Positions 33,828 through 48,100 of a stretch of 64,000 bases of DNA are shown piece by piece (the stretch's first letter is position 1; every line of letters begins with the position of its first letter). The position numbers were made by a program, and so were the translations under genes. The notes under the pieces were generated by a model. It saw only the letters and a list, made by a program, of their open reading frames with translations, ran no database searches and was not told where the DNA came from. Source of the stretch: Asterias amurensis (lineage: Eukaryota; Echinodermata; Asteroidea; Forcipulatida; Asteriidae); NCBI RefSeq assembly GCF_032118995.1, contig NC_092653.1:25811202-25875201 (forward strand), given 5' to 3'.

Positions 33828-34026
33828 ATCAATATATATTTGGTTTGCGGTAACACCATGTGTGTATCTACTTGCCAGGTAGAGTTGTTCTTAGGGAACT
33901 GTCTTGCTTTATTCTACTGCCGATTTTCTACTCCACAGCAGTAGAATAAAGCAAGACAGTTCCCTAAGAACAACTCTACCTGGCAAGCAGATACACACAT
34001 GGTGTTACTGCAAACCAAATATATAG
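33828..34026. mobile_element. Long palindrome (foldback element)
   Basis: An ~88-bp left arm (ATATATTTGGTTTGCGGTAA ... TTTATTCTACTGC) is followed by a ~17-bp spacer and an almost perfect reverse complement (GCAGTAGAATAAAGC ... TTACTGCAAACCAAATATAT). Only a few mismatches separate the arms. It is non-coding and behaves like a foldback MITE. Confidence 0.85.
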
Positions 34027-34029
34027 CTT

Positions 34030-35470
34030 CAACCTAGTTGAACACAGTTAAACCTAGTCCAAACCAGTTGGTTAATATGGAAAATGGACGAGTTTGGTCA
34101 CTTTTCCAGTTGAACCAGTTTAACTAGGTTCAACTGGAATTTTGACCTGGACATAACTAATATTTTGATATCGTACAATAACGTTCTATGTTGCACCACT
34201 GACAAAGATGTGTGCATTGGCCATCTGACATTGTAAACTTAGCATCCTTTATTTTATAAAACTACATGGCAGAACAAGTATGGAATGTGTTTGTCAATCG
34301 GTAGCATGAGCAAACGCTAATTTAACAAAAATGCAACCGTCCATTCAGCCTTTATCGACCCGTTTTTCTTTCTCAAGTACAACCTTTATGACTGTATTAA
34401 TTTCATGTACAACCCGAAAGACATTAATCAACATCACACTGCAATAAACAATTTGACTTGAAAGAAAAAAATAAAACAGCTCAACTAAATTATCAATATC
34501 TTCAACAAAATTAATTTGGTTTCTTCCTTATGATAGAAAACAAATACACATACAGGATAAGAAATGATAAGAGCCAATTCTATTCATTCTAAAAGAGTTA
34601 TGGCGATGTTCAGCAACAACCAAATTCTTCCTTAACTGCTGTTAGTAAAGCATCTACCCTATTTGATAAAGAAACTTCAGTGAGAGCACTTAACATTTGG
34701 GTCGGTATGTTTGGTCAACAAACATGTTAAATAATGATATGTATTAAAGCTCTAGGGTCTGCACTATAATGTCTTCCAAGTAAACTCCACACACGTCAAT
34801 CTTATTCCAACCTTTACTGTTTGTACATGTAGCGAAGATACCTCTTTGCTCTTAGTACTAGCTTGGTACTTGATGTTTGACAGGTTTCAACAGTACACAT
34901 GTCACACGCTAAACCTTTGTAATGTCATACACTTGATCCTTAAAGTAATTTAAATACAGCTAGATTTTTACATGAAAGACCAATTATTAATCTTGAACTG
35001 ATAACTGACAAAATCCAATTTGAGGAAATTGTTGTTTTCCAGTAAATTTACAGACATGACTCCTGACGAAAGGAATGCTTGGAGTAAAAGTTACATAACC
35101 TCTGCTCAGAACTATAAGGTCATAGTGCAACGTGTATAGGTTTCATGAACTTGCTTTTGCATATTTAGGAGCTCCTGGTAAATGGAGGTTGATTGAGCAA
35201 GAGTGGTCTTCAGAGTATGTGTTTGGCAAAAAGAAACATTCATTTTTCTAAGTAAAATGTTCATTTTGATTTACTTTTTCAAACTTATACCTATCTCTCA
35301 TTATATGACCTTTTGATCATTACGAACATGCAATTGCAATTAATGACCTTATAATTTATATCAATGGGCCGACGATAAATAAACTGCAAGTTTGATTTCA
35401 TCTTTGAATAAATCCTGTTTTCACCCTGCCTTCAACTGTCCCCATTAAGGCATTGTGATGGACAATTGTG
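34030..35470. other. No gene recognised
   Basis: A+T-rich sequence without a convincing ORF, RNA gene or clear repeat boundary. A short GTTGAAC/GTTCAAC-rich inverted segment is seen at 34,030-34,140. Confidence 0.4.
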
Positions 35471-35477
35471 AGACATT

Positions 35478-35635
35478 AGTGCAACAAGGGTGTTTTATCT
35501 TTCATTGTTCTCTTGTAATGTCGATGACCAATTGAGCTCAAATTTTCACAAGCTTGTTGTTTTATGCATATGTTGGGATGCACAGAGTGAGAAGACTGGT
35601 CTATGAGAGTTACCAAATATGTCCAGTGCCTTTAA
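35478..35635. mobile_element. TTAA-type MITE fragment
   Basis: The segment with CAACAAGGGTGTTTTATC, the TTTATGCATATGTT stretch and the terminal ACCAAATATGTCCAGTGCC-TTTAA is present. The left half is missing. Confidence 0.6.
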
Positions 35636-35811
35636 AACAATAACAATCCTACCCTCCATGGACATGTGACTTGAGACCCAATTGTGTGGAATCTCACAAG
35701 ACTGCCTGGGTTTCTTGGTTTAGGCTATTTGTTGATGAACTGCATCATGTTGAAGCAAACCAAGGTATGGATTAAGGGAGCGCAGAGTGAAAGACGTCCA
35801 AAGTAGCTATT

Positions 35812-36065
35812 AGGGAGGTTTAGCTGCACATTATTAAAACATCCAAAAACATGAACGTGAACGTCAGAAAATGGTGTCGTTTCTAGGTGACGTCACCACT
35901 TCAGGCTTAGTTCATGCTCAAGAATGACCTCTGCATGTACGTACATGTACCTGACGTGAGAAATGGTACTTTCATGTATGCTTAAAACAATAGATTTTTA
36001 CAACAACAATTTCAGACGTTCATGCTCACGTTTTTGCTTGCGTAACTGGCAGCTAAACTTCCCTA
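35812..36065. mobile_element. MITE with TAGGGAGGTTTAGCTGC ends near TPCN1 3' end
   Basis: TAGGGAGGTTTAGCTGC faces GCAGCTAAACTTCCCTA with one mismatch. The interior contains mirrored ACATGAACGTGAACGTC / GACGTTCATGCTCACG. It ends ~100 bp beyond the TPCN1 stop and may therefore lie in its 3' UTR. Confidence 0.75.
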
Positions 36066-36165
36066 TTAAGACTGTTCAAGATGGTATCTCAGTTTTATAA
36101 TAAAGTACTGTGTCATCGAAAGGGCAAGCAGCAATTTGGCATGGAGGACTCTGCCTCCGCATTTC

Positions 36166-39100
36166 TCATAATGCAATCAATTGATCATCATCTTCATCAT
36201 CACTTTCAGGTCTCAATTGACAATTGTTTCTGGTTTCTAAGCTCACATCATATCGTATTTTTACATTTGGATGTAGTCTTCCCTCAGCCTGCTTGACTCG
36301 GTTGATTTCTTCTTCTATTTCCCAGTATGGTAACTCGCTTTCATTTTGCTGATAATCGTTCGATACTGCAGGATTCTCAACGGGAAATGTCTGTAATTGA
36401 TGGGATATTGGGTCGTCTTCTGACATGTCTTGGCCTGAATCATCATCTGATGAGAGGATTTCAGGAACGACTGGGAGAGATCGTTGGGAGGCTGATCTAC
36501 TGAGTTGTCTGACGAGAAACTGCCGAAGTTCTTTGCGATGTGTCTTATCTTGCTCTTTTATCCATTCCTGGTGAAGAAAGGAAACATATATAAAAACCAC
36601 TAAGATAGACCTTGGAGTAAAGATAATGGCAATTTCTATGTTGTATTTGAGGCTGAAAAAAAAGCAACAAGTTTAACAAAGTGTTGTTCAATCTGTCTTA
36701 TATTGTGCCATAGCTACAGGGGGCCAGGGGGGTCATTTTCCTTTGCCCCCTCCGCCACATGCATACACACAATATGTACATATTATGAGTAGAATCAACT
36801 TTGGCACCGCACACACAGGTGACCCTTAATATCATTACCACTTCACTTTCAAACTCGAAAGAAATAAACTATGACTAGTAATTAAACAGAGACATTTTGT
36901 TGGTAATAAAGCCAACTTTGTTAATTTAAAAACACTAGACTACAGAATTATACAATGTGTACAGACAACAGAATTATTGACAAACAGTTACTTGGATCAG
37001 AAAGCACAAAACAAATTGTCTAATATAATGCATTTTATTGCATCAGACTTGCCTTGATTTCATCAGCATACATGGTCTTACTCAGATCAGCTTTAGTTCT
37101 TTTCCTTGATCCTTTGTATGTTGCCATCCGATCAGACTGCAAGAACAAAACAATAAAAGTTACAAAGAAGCAAAAGCTTATGTTATTTATTAATTAATTT
37201 GTTTATGTCAAAGCACCCATGAGTAAAAGTCCTCAAATTTGTTATTTAGAGGTTACTTTTATACACGTTAAATTGTAAAGTATCTGCAAATTAAGTTATT
37301 GAAAGTTACTAAGAATGTGTCAGTCAGAGTCAGAGCGGACCACAACCCTAAAGATCTGAATTTTTTTATGAAAAGCCCTCAAAAGGAATACCAATAAACA
37401 AAAATTAAAAACAGTTATTTTACTTCATTCTTAAGTTTGCAAGGAAACTTAAAAAGGGTCACTAAGGCTTTTGCTTTTATGATGGTTTTATAAACACAAA
37501 GCAACAGTATTCAGTGCTTATCTCATAAGAGTAAAGTCAAACCACGAATAACAATGTAAGCAAACAATTTGTCATTCTGGATGCAAATATTAAAAAGCAA
37601 CTCTTACCAAATTTCTGAGCAATGTTTGCTGTACAGCCAATCCAACATCCTTCCTTAACTCTGAAGAATAAAATCTCTCCAGCTCTTGTAGAGATATTGT
37701 CATCTCAGTTTCGATAGAACTGACGACTATTAAAGCAAAACAGAATGGAGTCTGTTACAAATTGAGGAAATCTAGAAGTTCTTTTAGTTTTTCAAAAAAC
37801 CTTTAGGTAGGGGCCTGACTTTTTAACCGATAATTACGAAAAGTTCAGAAGTGTACACATATCAAAATTACATTGAAATGGTGAAAAGGTGCATTATAAA
37901 CAAGTAAAAATACAATTTATGTTGAAAACATTCTGCTCAGGTAGCTGTTTAAAAGCAGTGGACACTATTGGTAATTACTCAAAATAATTATTAGCATAAA
38001 ACCTCACTTGGTAACGAGTAATGGGGAGAAGTTGATAGTATAAAACACTATGAGAAATGGCTCCCTCTGAAACTACATAGTTTTCTCTTTCATTATTATC
38101 TTGCAACTTCAATGACCAATTGAGCTCAAATTTTCACAAGTTTGTTATTTTATGCATATGTTGAGATACACCAAGTGAGAAGACTGGTCTTTGAAAATAA
38201 CCAATAGTGTCCACTGTCTTTAAAACATGTCAGCTTGCTGGTGCATATGGGGCCTATGATCACACTCAGCTACAAAGTAAAAGCAACTTACTCCTGGGTT
38301 GTTGTTTTAACTCATTGTTCTGCTTTATTGGTTCATGGACTGAATACCATTCTCATTGTGTTTTTTTTTATTACTTTTGTGCTTTTAGTTACAAGGTCAT
38401 TGTTTTTGTTCCATTTCACACAAATTTTGCTGCTGTGCTTTTTCGGAATGTAACAGAATATTCAAGAGAAAGATCGTCACTTACATTCATCATCTGCTTG
38501 TGGGTTTTTAAGTCCATACTGCATCCTAAAGACAAATGCTTCTAAGATGAACGTCACAATGATTGTCACCACAACCTGAAAACCAAAATGCAAAATAATG
38601 TAACAAAGTACAAATTGTGACTCATTTCCAGTAAGAGAAATTTATTCTTTCATTACCTTAGTTTATGAGAATTTGGAAGATAAAAAATTACTGTCCCGTT
38701 GTCAACTTGTATTTGTATGAACTTATCACAACATCTTGGATTCAGTACAGTCAATCATGTAAAATTCAAAATTAGACAAGTACATTTATTAAGATTAAGG
38801 TGATTTACTTGGATTTGTCTGTGTACTTACCAAGCTAGAGAGATAAAAGAGTATGAAGTAGATCCTACTCCATTGTGTTGTGGTGTAAGCAAAACCAAAC
38901 TAAAATAAGAGCAAAATGGGAATCGGCAGAAAAAAAACATTTCAGTCAAATTAATTATGGGAAAAAAATTGTAGAGTGAAATGATTTAACAAAGAAAAAC
39001 AAATGACTTAAATGTTATTATTTTTATATGCCTCTAGTTACCGGGCAATCTCGGTGGCAGTGCAAAGGTTGTGGGTTTAGAATCCCACTCGAGTCATGTG

Positions 39101-42100
39101 CCTGTGACTTGTTTTCACGGAACTCAAGAAAGTGCCGACGTGTATGAGGGAATATTCTGTATCCCCGATGCAAATTTTAGCATCTATATTAGACCTAAAC
39201 GTGGACAGACAACAATGACTAATTTTTATTTGCATTTGACAAAGACTTCTTTTTTTTGTGATGTACTTACCATGATAACATGCCAGTTGTTGACAACGGT
39301 CAGCTCAAATAATGTCACTGAAACAAAATGTAAAAAAAGAAATAAAAGGAATTTGAAAGATTGAAACATTAAGTGTTTGTTTACTAGGAAATCTACCTCA
39401 AAAACTTGTAACACTACTTATCAAGAGACAGCGTTTATGGTTGGACTGGTTGATTTAAAACAATGCAAGCATTCCCTTTGGGGACTCCTTTGTTTCATCC
39501 AAATGTAATTTGTAAGGACAATTGTAAAAAATAGTGTCATGTTATAACTTACCATAGCTGTATAAAATGTTGCTGAAATTATTCAGGTAAAAGTAGTACG
39601 ATGAGGAATTGCTGAAGAAACCTTCAAAGCTGGTGTTTCTATGGATGGGAACACAGATAAGTTTGGAATAAAAAATAGCCATCACTGGATTTGAAATTGG
39701 ACATTAGTTAATATTGTTATGTTATAAACTGATGTAAAGGAATGCATGTGAAATATTTATTTCAAAGATCTCTTTTGCAATCTTGTATTTCAAATCAAAA
39801 TATGTCACCCAAAATTAAACTCAATAATTATGTCTAAGAGAGGTTTGCGTTAACCATGTGACTTTGAGTAGCGGTGGTTCTAAAAAGAACCGGTGGTTGG
39901 TATCTCAACATTTCGATCAGTATGCTTGTATTCTCCTGCAAACCTCTGATAGTTATACTTCCACCATGCAAAGTTTCAAACCCTACCCACTAAGCATAAA
40001 GTCATCTCCAATCATGCATCAGTATTTTAAACACACTTTAAGCATCCCCCCCCTCATAACAGATGTCTAGATTCAGACTTACTTGCAGCAGTTCATCAGT
40101 TCAACATCAGAGAAACATTCCATTCCAATAATAGCATAGAAGTAATACATGACGACTAAAACAATACCAACGCTGTAACCAAACAAACATCACCATAATA
40201 ATGTATATTTAAAAAATTATATCTCGCCATTTGCTTCAGTTAATTAATCTTGCAGTTAATTACGACAGCTTCTATGAGTCAACGTGTTTTAGGGAAAATA
40301 CTATTGGTTTTAGAACAATAAATTAATTCCAATCATCTGATCCCTAAAGCTAACCCAAACAACCATCAAACATTTCATAAAGTTAGGTGCAAATACAATC
40401 TGATAATTTGAAATTGATTAAGGGTTCGAAAGTTAAAATGTAGCTGCAGGACTAGCAAAACAGAAGTGCCCCAAAAAGCTGAATATCTGTTATTCTTACA
40501 TTTATATTCAGGTTCCAAAAAGCGCTACTTGTCTCTTGATGACTCAATCAAGGGCAACTGGACGGCCTCAAGCAAACTCAGGTAGGACTTTTGCAGCAGT
40601 CACGCGTTGTAGGGCGGCAGGTTCTGTTACGCATTGTTGGGCGGCAAGTTCAAATTTTCAGCGCGCACACTCAGCAGCAGGGAGGTATTTTTTCCGAAAT
40701 GAGTATTCAATAAAATCTTTGCACTCACCTTAACATCCTACCAAGTAATACATAGAAAGTTCCAAAGACGTCCCGATAACGCTTCTTAATTTTGAATAAT
40801 CTGAAGAAAAAAAGCAAACACACAAAGTGTAAACCAACAGATCTTAGAATCATAAAGCATGTGTGGCCCGATAAATTAACTGAACAAGTTGTAAACTCCT
40901 CAGAGACCTAACAAATGTTTTGACAACATGACCAAAGTTGTACCATATTGTAGCGTTGGCTGGGGGTTGCGATGTACACAGCTTGAAATGACACAAAGAA
41001 TAAAAACAACATGGTTTTCTGTCCCTCGTTCCGAGCTTCATTTACACTCAACAAGTCATGAGACGCCCTCTCTGGCAAGCGAGTTCCTCATTCGGCCTGC
41101 AGGGGACAAGTCAGCAGTGCTCCGATGGAGAGTCATGCTTGCGCCCCCTACTGGTCGATCGGCAGCCATTACTACAACACAACATGCAGCAGTTGTAATA
41201 CCATGGATTGTATTTGTATCTTACCTTAGCAGTCTAATTGGGCGTAAGATGACGAGGTAATAAAACGCTGAATTTAAAGATTCAACAGCAATTCCTAGCA
41301 CCGCAATGACCGTCACAACAAAATCAAACCTGAATCAATACAAGAAGAAAAGTTTATGTATTTTTATAAACAATTTGATTGCCAAATCCATTAGGGTTTT
41401 AATAAATGACTCATAACATATAATTCATACATGCCACATTTGTGCTAGTTTTTTTCTTTCTATTATTTTTAAATATGAAAAAGATATGAAAATTTAATCT
41501 TTTCGAAAGGTTATTGAATAGTTTCTACCCTAGGAAGCTGCCGACAGACATGTGCACACTTCAAACAATTTGTTGTGGTAAGAGGTCAACAGTGAGTGAC
41601 ATGTTAACATGGCCAGACATTCCATTGTGCAGCGTTCACTGTGCTTCAACTCGCATCATTTAATACTTCTTCTGCCCAGTGCAAAGAGGGACAACAGTTC
41701 TGGATTTCATGCTCAGAATCTCCCATTTACCAGGGAATATGTAATGCAAAATTCCAGAACTTTGTCCTTCTGTCAAAACAGGGGGTTATAAGAGATCTTT
41801 AGGCTGCCCTGGGTTTTTTTTGCGGGTAAGTAAATTTTCAATTGACCTAATTACAGTTTATACACATTAAACAATCCAATGATTGCAGCAACTTACACAT
41901 TCCACCCTGAGTTGAGATATCCAGTAACTCCAAGACCAATTACCTTGAGAATTATTTCTGCCCCGTAAACTTCGTAACAATAAAACAAAAACTGAAATAA
42001 TTAGAAATGGTGAAGGTAATATCCATATAATGCTGGGTAGGGATTGGATTGGCATGGTTGGTGGTTTATTGTTTGTGTGGTGTTACTCTAGGTAGGGGTC

Positions 42101-45100
42101 AATGTATTTGTTTGGATCAGATTGGTGAGGGGTGATAAGGTTGGTTATAAGGTTATAGTGCTGGATTGGGGTTGAGGGTATCATGTTGGTGTGGGTATGG
42201 GTTGAGGTTCTTGCTAGGTTGGTGAGGTGTAAAGGTTGGGGCTAAAGTTGGTGCTGGGTATGTTTGATGTTGACATGGGATGCAGTGGGTGAGGGTCAAG
42301 GTTGCTGCCTGGATCAAGTTGTAGTTGGGTGTGGGATAAGGTTGACATGGGATGAGGATGCTATGGAGCTGGGTTAACAGATTAAGTTGAAGGATGAATG
42401 TTGGTTATGATTGGGATTGAAGTTAGTGATGGATAAATGATGGGATGCAAAATCAGATACTTACTTCCCATGAACGTCCAGTCATACCAGCTAACCTGTA
42501 ACAAGTCTTCATCAATAGTTCTGGCATCAGAATCTGCATTAATGAAACACCAGGTACAGATTTGTAACGGTTGAAAAAGAAACTGAAAGCCCAGTGATTA
42601 TAAAGTTCATACCAGGGCTAATCCATATACCTGGTCGGAGTGGGCTCTGCTCCAGCCAGAATCTAACAATCCCTCGCACTCACAAAATGGCAGGGGACCT
42701 GTCCTTTTCAGTCGCTGGTCCCCGATGCTGGAACGCCCTACCAAGTCATATTCGAAACACCAACACACTCCAGACATTCAAGAGTAAATTAAAAACACAT
42801 GATCTATTCTCTTCTCGCTCATAAACTTACTTTTTCGTAGCTCTCTTACCAGCGCATTGTATCTTGTAAAATGCGCTTTATAAGTCTTGTTTATTATTAT
42901 TATTATCATTTCCATCTGGAAACAGTCAAAGTTGAGTAAAGAGCATTTGCAAACCCCACATATCACTGCTGCTTATTTCGATTGCTTCTAATGAAATAAG
43001 CCTGGTCTGAACAAACACAAATCTGTGACAAAACATTTATCAGTTTATAACGTTAACAGAAAAATATGAGTTTGACAACACAGCTGATTAGTTTTAATAT
43101 GCAGGAAGATAAATTAACTTAAAAGGATCCAACTTATTAAAAAGAACAGTGTAGAGAAATTCTACTTACTTGAGATTATTATCGTCTTGTAGATAAAGAC
43201 AATGCCGTTACCAAACAGTACCATATCTGAAAGGGGAAAAAAGACAAACACACACTTCTGTTCTAGTATCATTGGTCATGTTCTCTAACTCTCAAAATAA
43301 CAAAATGCCGGCCCACATGGCAACTGCCTGTAGTTACCAACACAAGAGGGCGGTATAACATATAATGTAACACTTAGGAGGGCTGATTTAGACATTAAAT
43401 CTGAACCAAAAAGTCTACCAATTTGAACTTGAAAAATCTTCCCATTATATATCTTAAACCTGCCTTATAATTAATGAAGTGAGCTTCATTTTTTACCTAC
43501 ATGGTCATGTAAAGTAAAACAATACTTTGATTTGATTAGCATCGACTCAAGGCTGTTGGCGTAGTGTGCCCTGGCTCGGCACGGCATGATTCCGCAGTCT
43601 GCATGCTGTACATACACGAACAACAAACACAGTACATTGTATGTACAGTACATTGTACAGCGAGAACAGTATAGCGAAGTCGTGAGTACGGTCGTGTCTT
43701 TCTACTTTCAACCTCGTACACGTGGCACAAACAACAGCCTTGATGGGTTTGTAAAGGTTTATCAGCTATGATTTGATATGTTTTGTGTCTTGTGTATTAT
43801 ACTCACAGATGAAGTAGTTGAATATGTCACCAGTAACGAACCGATGAAGTAGTTTAAATGGCTTGTTGAAAGGAGACATCAGAGCATCAAACCATACTTT
43901 GTTATCATCTCGTTTTAATTTCCACCTGAGCTGAACCACCTGTAAGAATAGTATTAATTTCATGATTCAACTATGCAATGAAATACCATACCAGGTGATA
44001 AAATGATGATTGCTCATAATGTACTACAACTATGGGGGCCTGGGAGGAGTCTGGACTTGGTTCAAAGTAAGAAGTTGGAGGCATTTGTGGGAGAGTGCTC
44101 ATTGGGGCCACTGGAGCTCAGGGCCTCACGAGCCGGCACTGAAGACACAGTCCGTTATTAAAGCACGACCGAGAGGGTTGGCGGGCCCCTTGCCTGGCTG
44201 GGGTCGGGGCCTGGGACACGCCCTTGACGGGCAAGGACGGTATCTTAAAGTACAGCAAAGTACCGAGTCTCAGGCTTTCGTGGGAGAGTGCTTGTGGAGA
44301 GCAGCGGAGCTTCGCACCCCACGAGCCTGCACTGACTGAAGACATGGTCCGTTATTAAAGCACACCCGAGGGGGCGAGCAGGGGCCTAGTCCAGTTGGGT
44401 TGGGGGGGGGGGGGGTGGGGGGCGTGCTATTGTGGTTTAAATAATAAACATGCAGAGTCAAATGGTTTCATGACCTCTTCAACTCAATAATCCGGTTTCA
44501 TTAAACTGTTTAACAAATTTATTTTCTAACCAAACAATATTTGGAAACCTATACGCCTCTCTTAATACGAATGCATGACGTCATAATTCTTACCCAAAAT
44601 GAGGCTATGGGCGCACGTTCCCCATCACTTGCAGTGGCTGCGCCCATCGCCTCGTTTTGAGTTAGCATTGTTACGTACCTCATGCATAAATATTAAGAGA
44701 GGCATATGACATGAGATGTAATGTGGTATTCCGTTTCAGCCAAGCTCTTTCTCTGCTTAGCAATATTAATAGTAAGCTCTTTCTCTGCTTAGCAATATTA
44801 ATAGTTGTACAAACTTACGTCATATATATCCTGAAACTCTGACATACTAAGCAGCTCTGTATCTGTAGTATTCAGGGTTTTGAAAGCCAGTAAGACATCA
44901 CGTTTACTATAACGAGGACGGTAGAATTTCATCAAGCCTTGAAAATGGTTGAAACTGACTTTGCCTGGATGCTAGGGAATAAGAAGGTACAAATGAATCA
45001 ATTATAAAAACAGAGTTGATCACTGTGTTCAGGTTTAGCATGAACTACTGATGGTCAACCTACAGACGCGGCCATATCTCATTGGGCCCCCCCACCACGG

Positions 45101-48100
45101 CCCAAGTGCCCCCTTTCAATGTTGGCCCTTATCGCACGGTCTGTGCTCCCAGCAATATTGATCGGGGGGAACGATGGAAAGAATGTTTACTGTCCTGTGC
45201 GAATGGGTGGTCCAAGCATTTTGGCCGGGATTGTAGATCCCAAACATTCTTCCTGTGCCATAAACAAACCCTTACACACAACACTGTAAAGCTGAGCATT
45301 GATTAATGTACATGAATTAAGCTAGACCAATACAAGACATGACAAAGTGGCAAGGCATAGGTGTACCAGCTCCATGCAAACCACTGGCCTATAATATAAG
45401 TATACATTACATCTCTGGTGTTTGGTTTGGGCAGCTAGGTGTCCTTCCAATGAATGCAGAGGAAGATGACAAACAAAGTCAAATTCATTATCAATCTTTG
45501 AAGACCCTGGACACTATTGGTAGTTGTCAAAGACCAGTGTTCTCACTTGGTGTATCCCAACATATGCATAAAATAACAAACCTGTGAAAATTTGGGCTCA
45601 ACTAGTTATCAAAGTTGTCAGATATTAATGGAAGAAAAAACACCCTTGTCACAAAAGTTGTGTGCTTTCAGATGCAATGAATATGAGACCACAGCAGAGT
45701 TCTCAAGTTCAATTCAAATATTTTAGTGAGAAATTACTTCTCTCAAAAAAACTATGTTACTTCAGAGGGAGCCGTTTCTCACAATGTTTTATACTATCAA
45801 CAGCTCCCCATTACTCGATACCAAGTAAGGTTTTATGCTAACAATTATTTTGAGTAATTACCAATAGTGTCCAGTGCCTTTAAGTAGAAACAAGTGCATA
45901 GCACCACAGGAGGAGCTCAAACCAAAATAAAATAAAGAAACACTCACTCTCCGGCTACATAAGAACTTGAAGGCCTTACTGGCGGCTGTGCGTTTGTGTA
46001 GATGCAGGGCTTTAAACTTTGCCTTTTCTATTCCAGTAAATGTATCGTATACAACTGCCAGAAGCTGTAACCAAACAAATGAGATATCATTATTACTTTA
46101 TCAATATAAACCACAAGGGAAACTGACTGGGTACAATTTTTAATGATCTTGGGGTTAAACAAAGACAAATGGACTAGAGTGGGACTCGAACCAACGACCC
46201 CCGGACTAATGTACCAGTGCTCTTTATCATTATTATTTGATCACTCAATGACTGTCAACAATGTTTGAAGCTTTGCATGGTGTAGAACATGTAACTGTAT
46301 AAACTAGTAAATTCTGGGTACATTCTGGGTAAATCTCTTTTGGAAGGCAGTGCCTGTCCACTGGAATTGGTTAAAAGTTTCTCACTGTTTGATCAACATC
46401 AATAATAACTGCGAAATGTGACTAACAACTTATTGTGATGGACAGTTCTAATGCAATGAAATTATCAACAATCATCAAAATGAATACAAATACACATCAT
46501 AACACTTCAAGTCAACTAGGGTCAACTCTCTTTGAGTTTGTTTTAAAAGAAAAAAAAAGGGACCTTCAGTATTCTATGATATACAATGATTGTGCATTTA
46601 CAGTGCCGCTTAACCTTTGTAGAAGCAGTTTGCCTGGACAATATAATACCTGAATCCACAATATATACACAGCAGGCTGAGAGACCAAGCAATGTTTAAA
46701 AAAATCACATTCAAAACAAATTCCACAATAAACTTACCAAATTCATTAGGAAGTACAGTTGTAAGATCAAAAAGACGATGAAAAATAACACGGACCAACC
46801 ACTCTTGTTGTAGGCTGGCATCATGACATCCGGAAAACTGGAATAGAAACAGGACAAAGAATTTATGAAAGGGCTCTAAAAATGGTACACTATAGGGGTA
46901 ACAATGTACAAATTCAACCAAACAGAGGGAGGTCAATCAAGAACACGGTGAAGACGATGAAAGAAGATACAGGATTGGAGATCTAGCTGGCTGCATGAGG
47001 GATCGTGATGTGTATAATCTCGCATGTCTCAAGTAACTTGGGTCAAGGGAGTGAGTAGGTACACACACTCAAACTGGGGACCTATAACAAAAGAGGACAA
47101 TAGGGTCCAAGGTTCGGGAAAGGTCCACAGTTGGAAAACGTGTACAAAACCAATGGGAGATGTTGCAAAAAAGTTTAAGTATAAACAAAAGAGGGACAAA
47201 AGGAGGTCCATGGTTGCAGGCGTATACAAGCTGGGGTGAGTGAGTGAGCGAGTGTAACAGTACTCATACTGGGTACTTGAGTACCATTTTGATAATACTA
47301 TACTTACTTTGCTGTTGTCATTAGAATGAAGAGACTGATGAAACTGTCAATCAAACTGTCAAAATTCTTATCAATATTGGCAAAGATGAAAAAACCTGCA
47401 AAAAGGAAAATATTGCAACAGTACCGGTAATGTCAATTTGTTTTTTAAATCACCCGATTTCCCCCGTAACGGTAAAAACTAAAGTTGAAATAATTAGATT
47501 GTCACAAACTGTTGATGTGGTATCTATGAACAAGAACAGGAAATTTCACAAAATGTGAAGTTAGTACTACAAAGTATCAATCACTTTGAGACGTTCCAAA
47601 TAGAACTCATTATATACAAATGAGCGTCAAACATTTACTGTCAAAGGTAACTTCAGAAGCACCCACCATGATGGATTTTTCACAGCAATACTTAACATGT
47701 GACCTGTCACCACAAAATGAGCTATAAGTCTGAATTTAAAATAAATTACAATTGGTATTTCTGAAAATACCAAAAATTGGAAGCAGTGACTGAAAGATCT
47801 GACGTAGTACTCTACAATAGAGACATAACAATATATTAAGATTCACTCTGCAATATTGCCACCAAACTTTTAGAAATTTATCGGCTCTATTATCTATTTT
47901 TATATTTAAAATAAATTACAATTGGTATTTCTGAGTTCTGCAGATCAAGAGCTTTCCAATGGTATATTACACTTGGGGTAACAATAATCCTCCAAGCCGA
48001 CAGAGCTTGTGGGAACAAGAGAGTTCTCACTTATCTATTGAGAATGATTTGACTTTGCACTGGGAAATGGCACAGTGCGAATTATAGCTCATTTCGTTGT

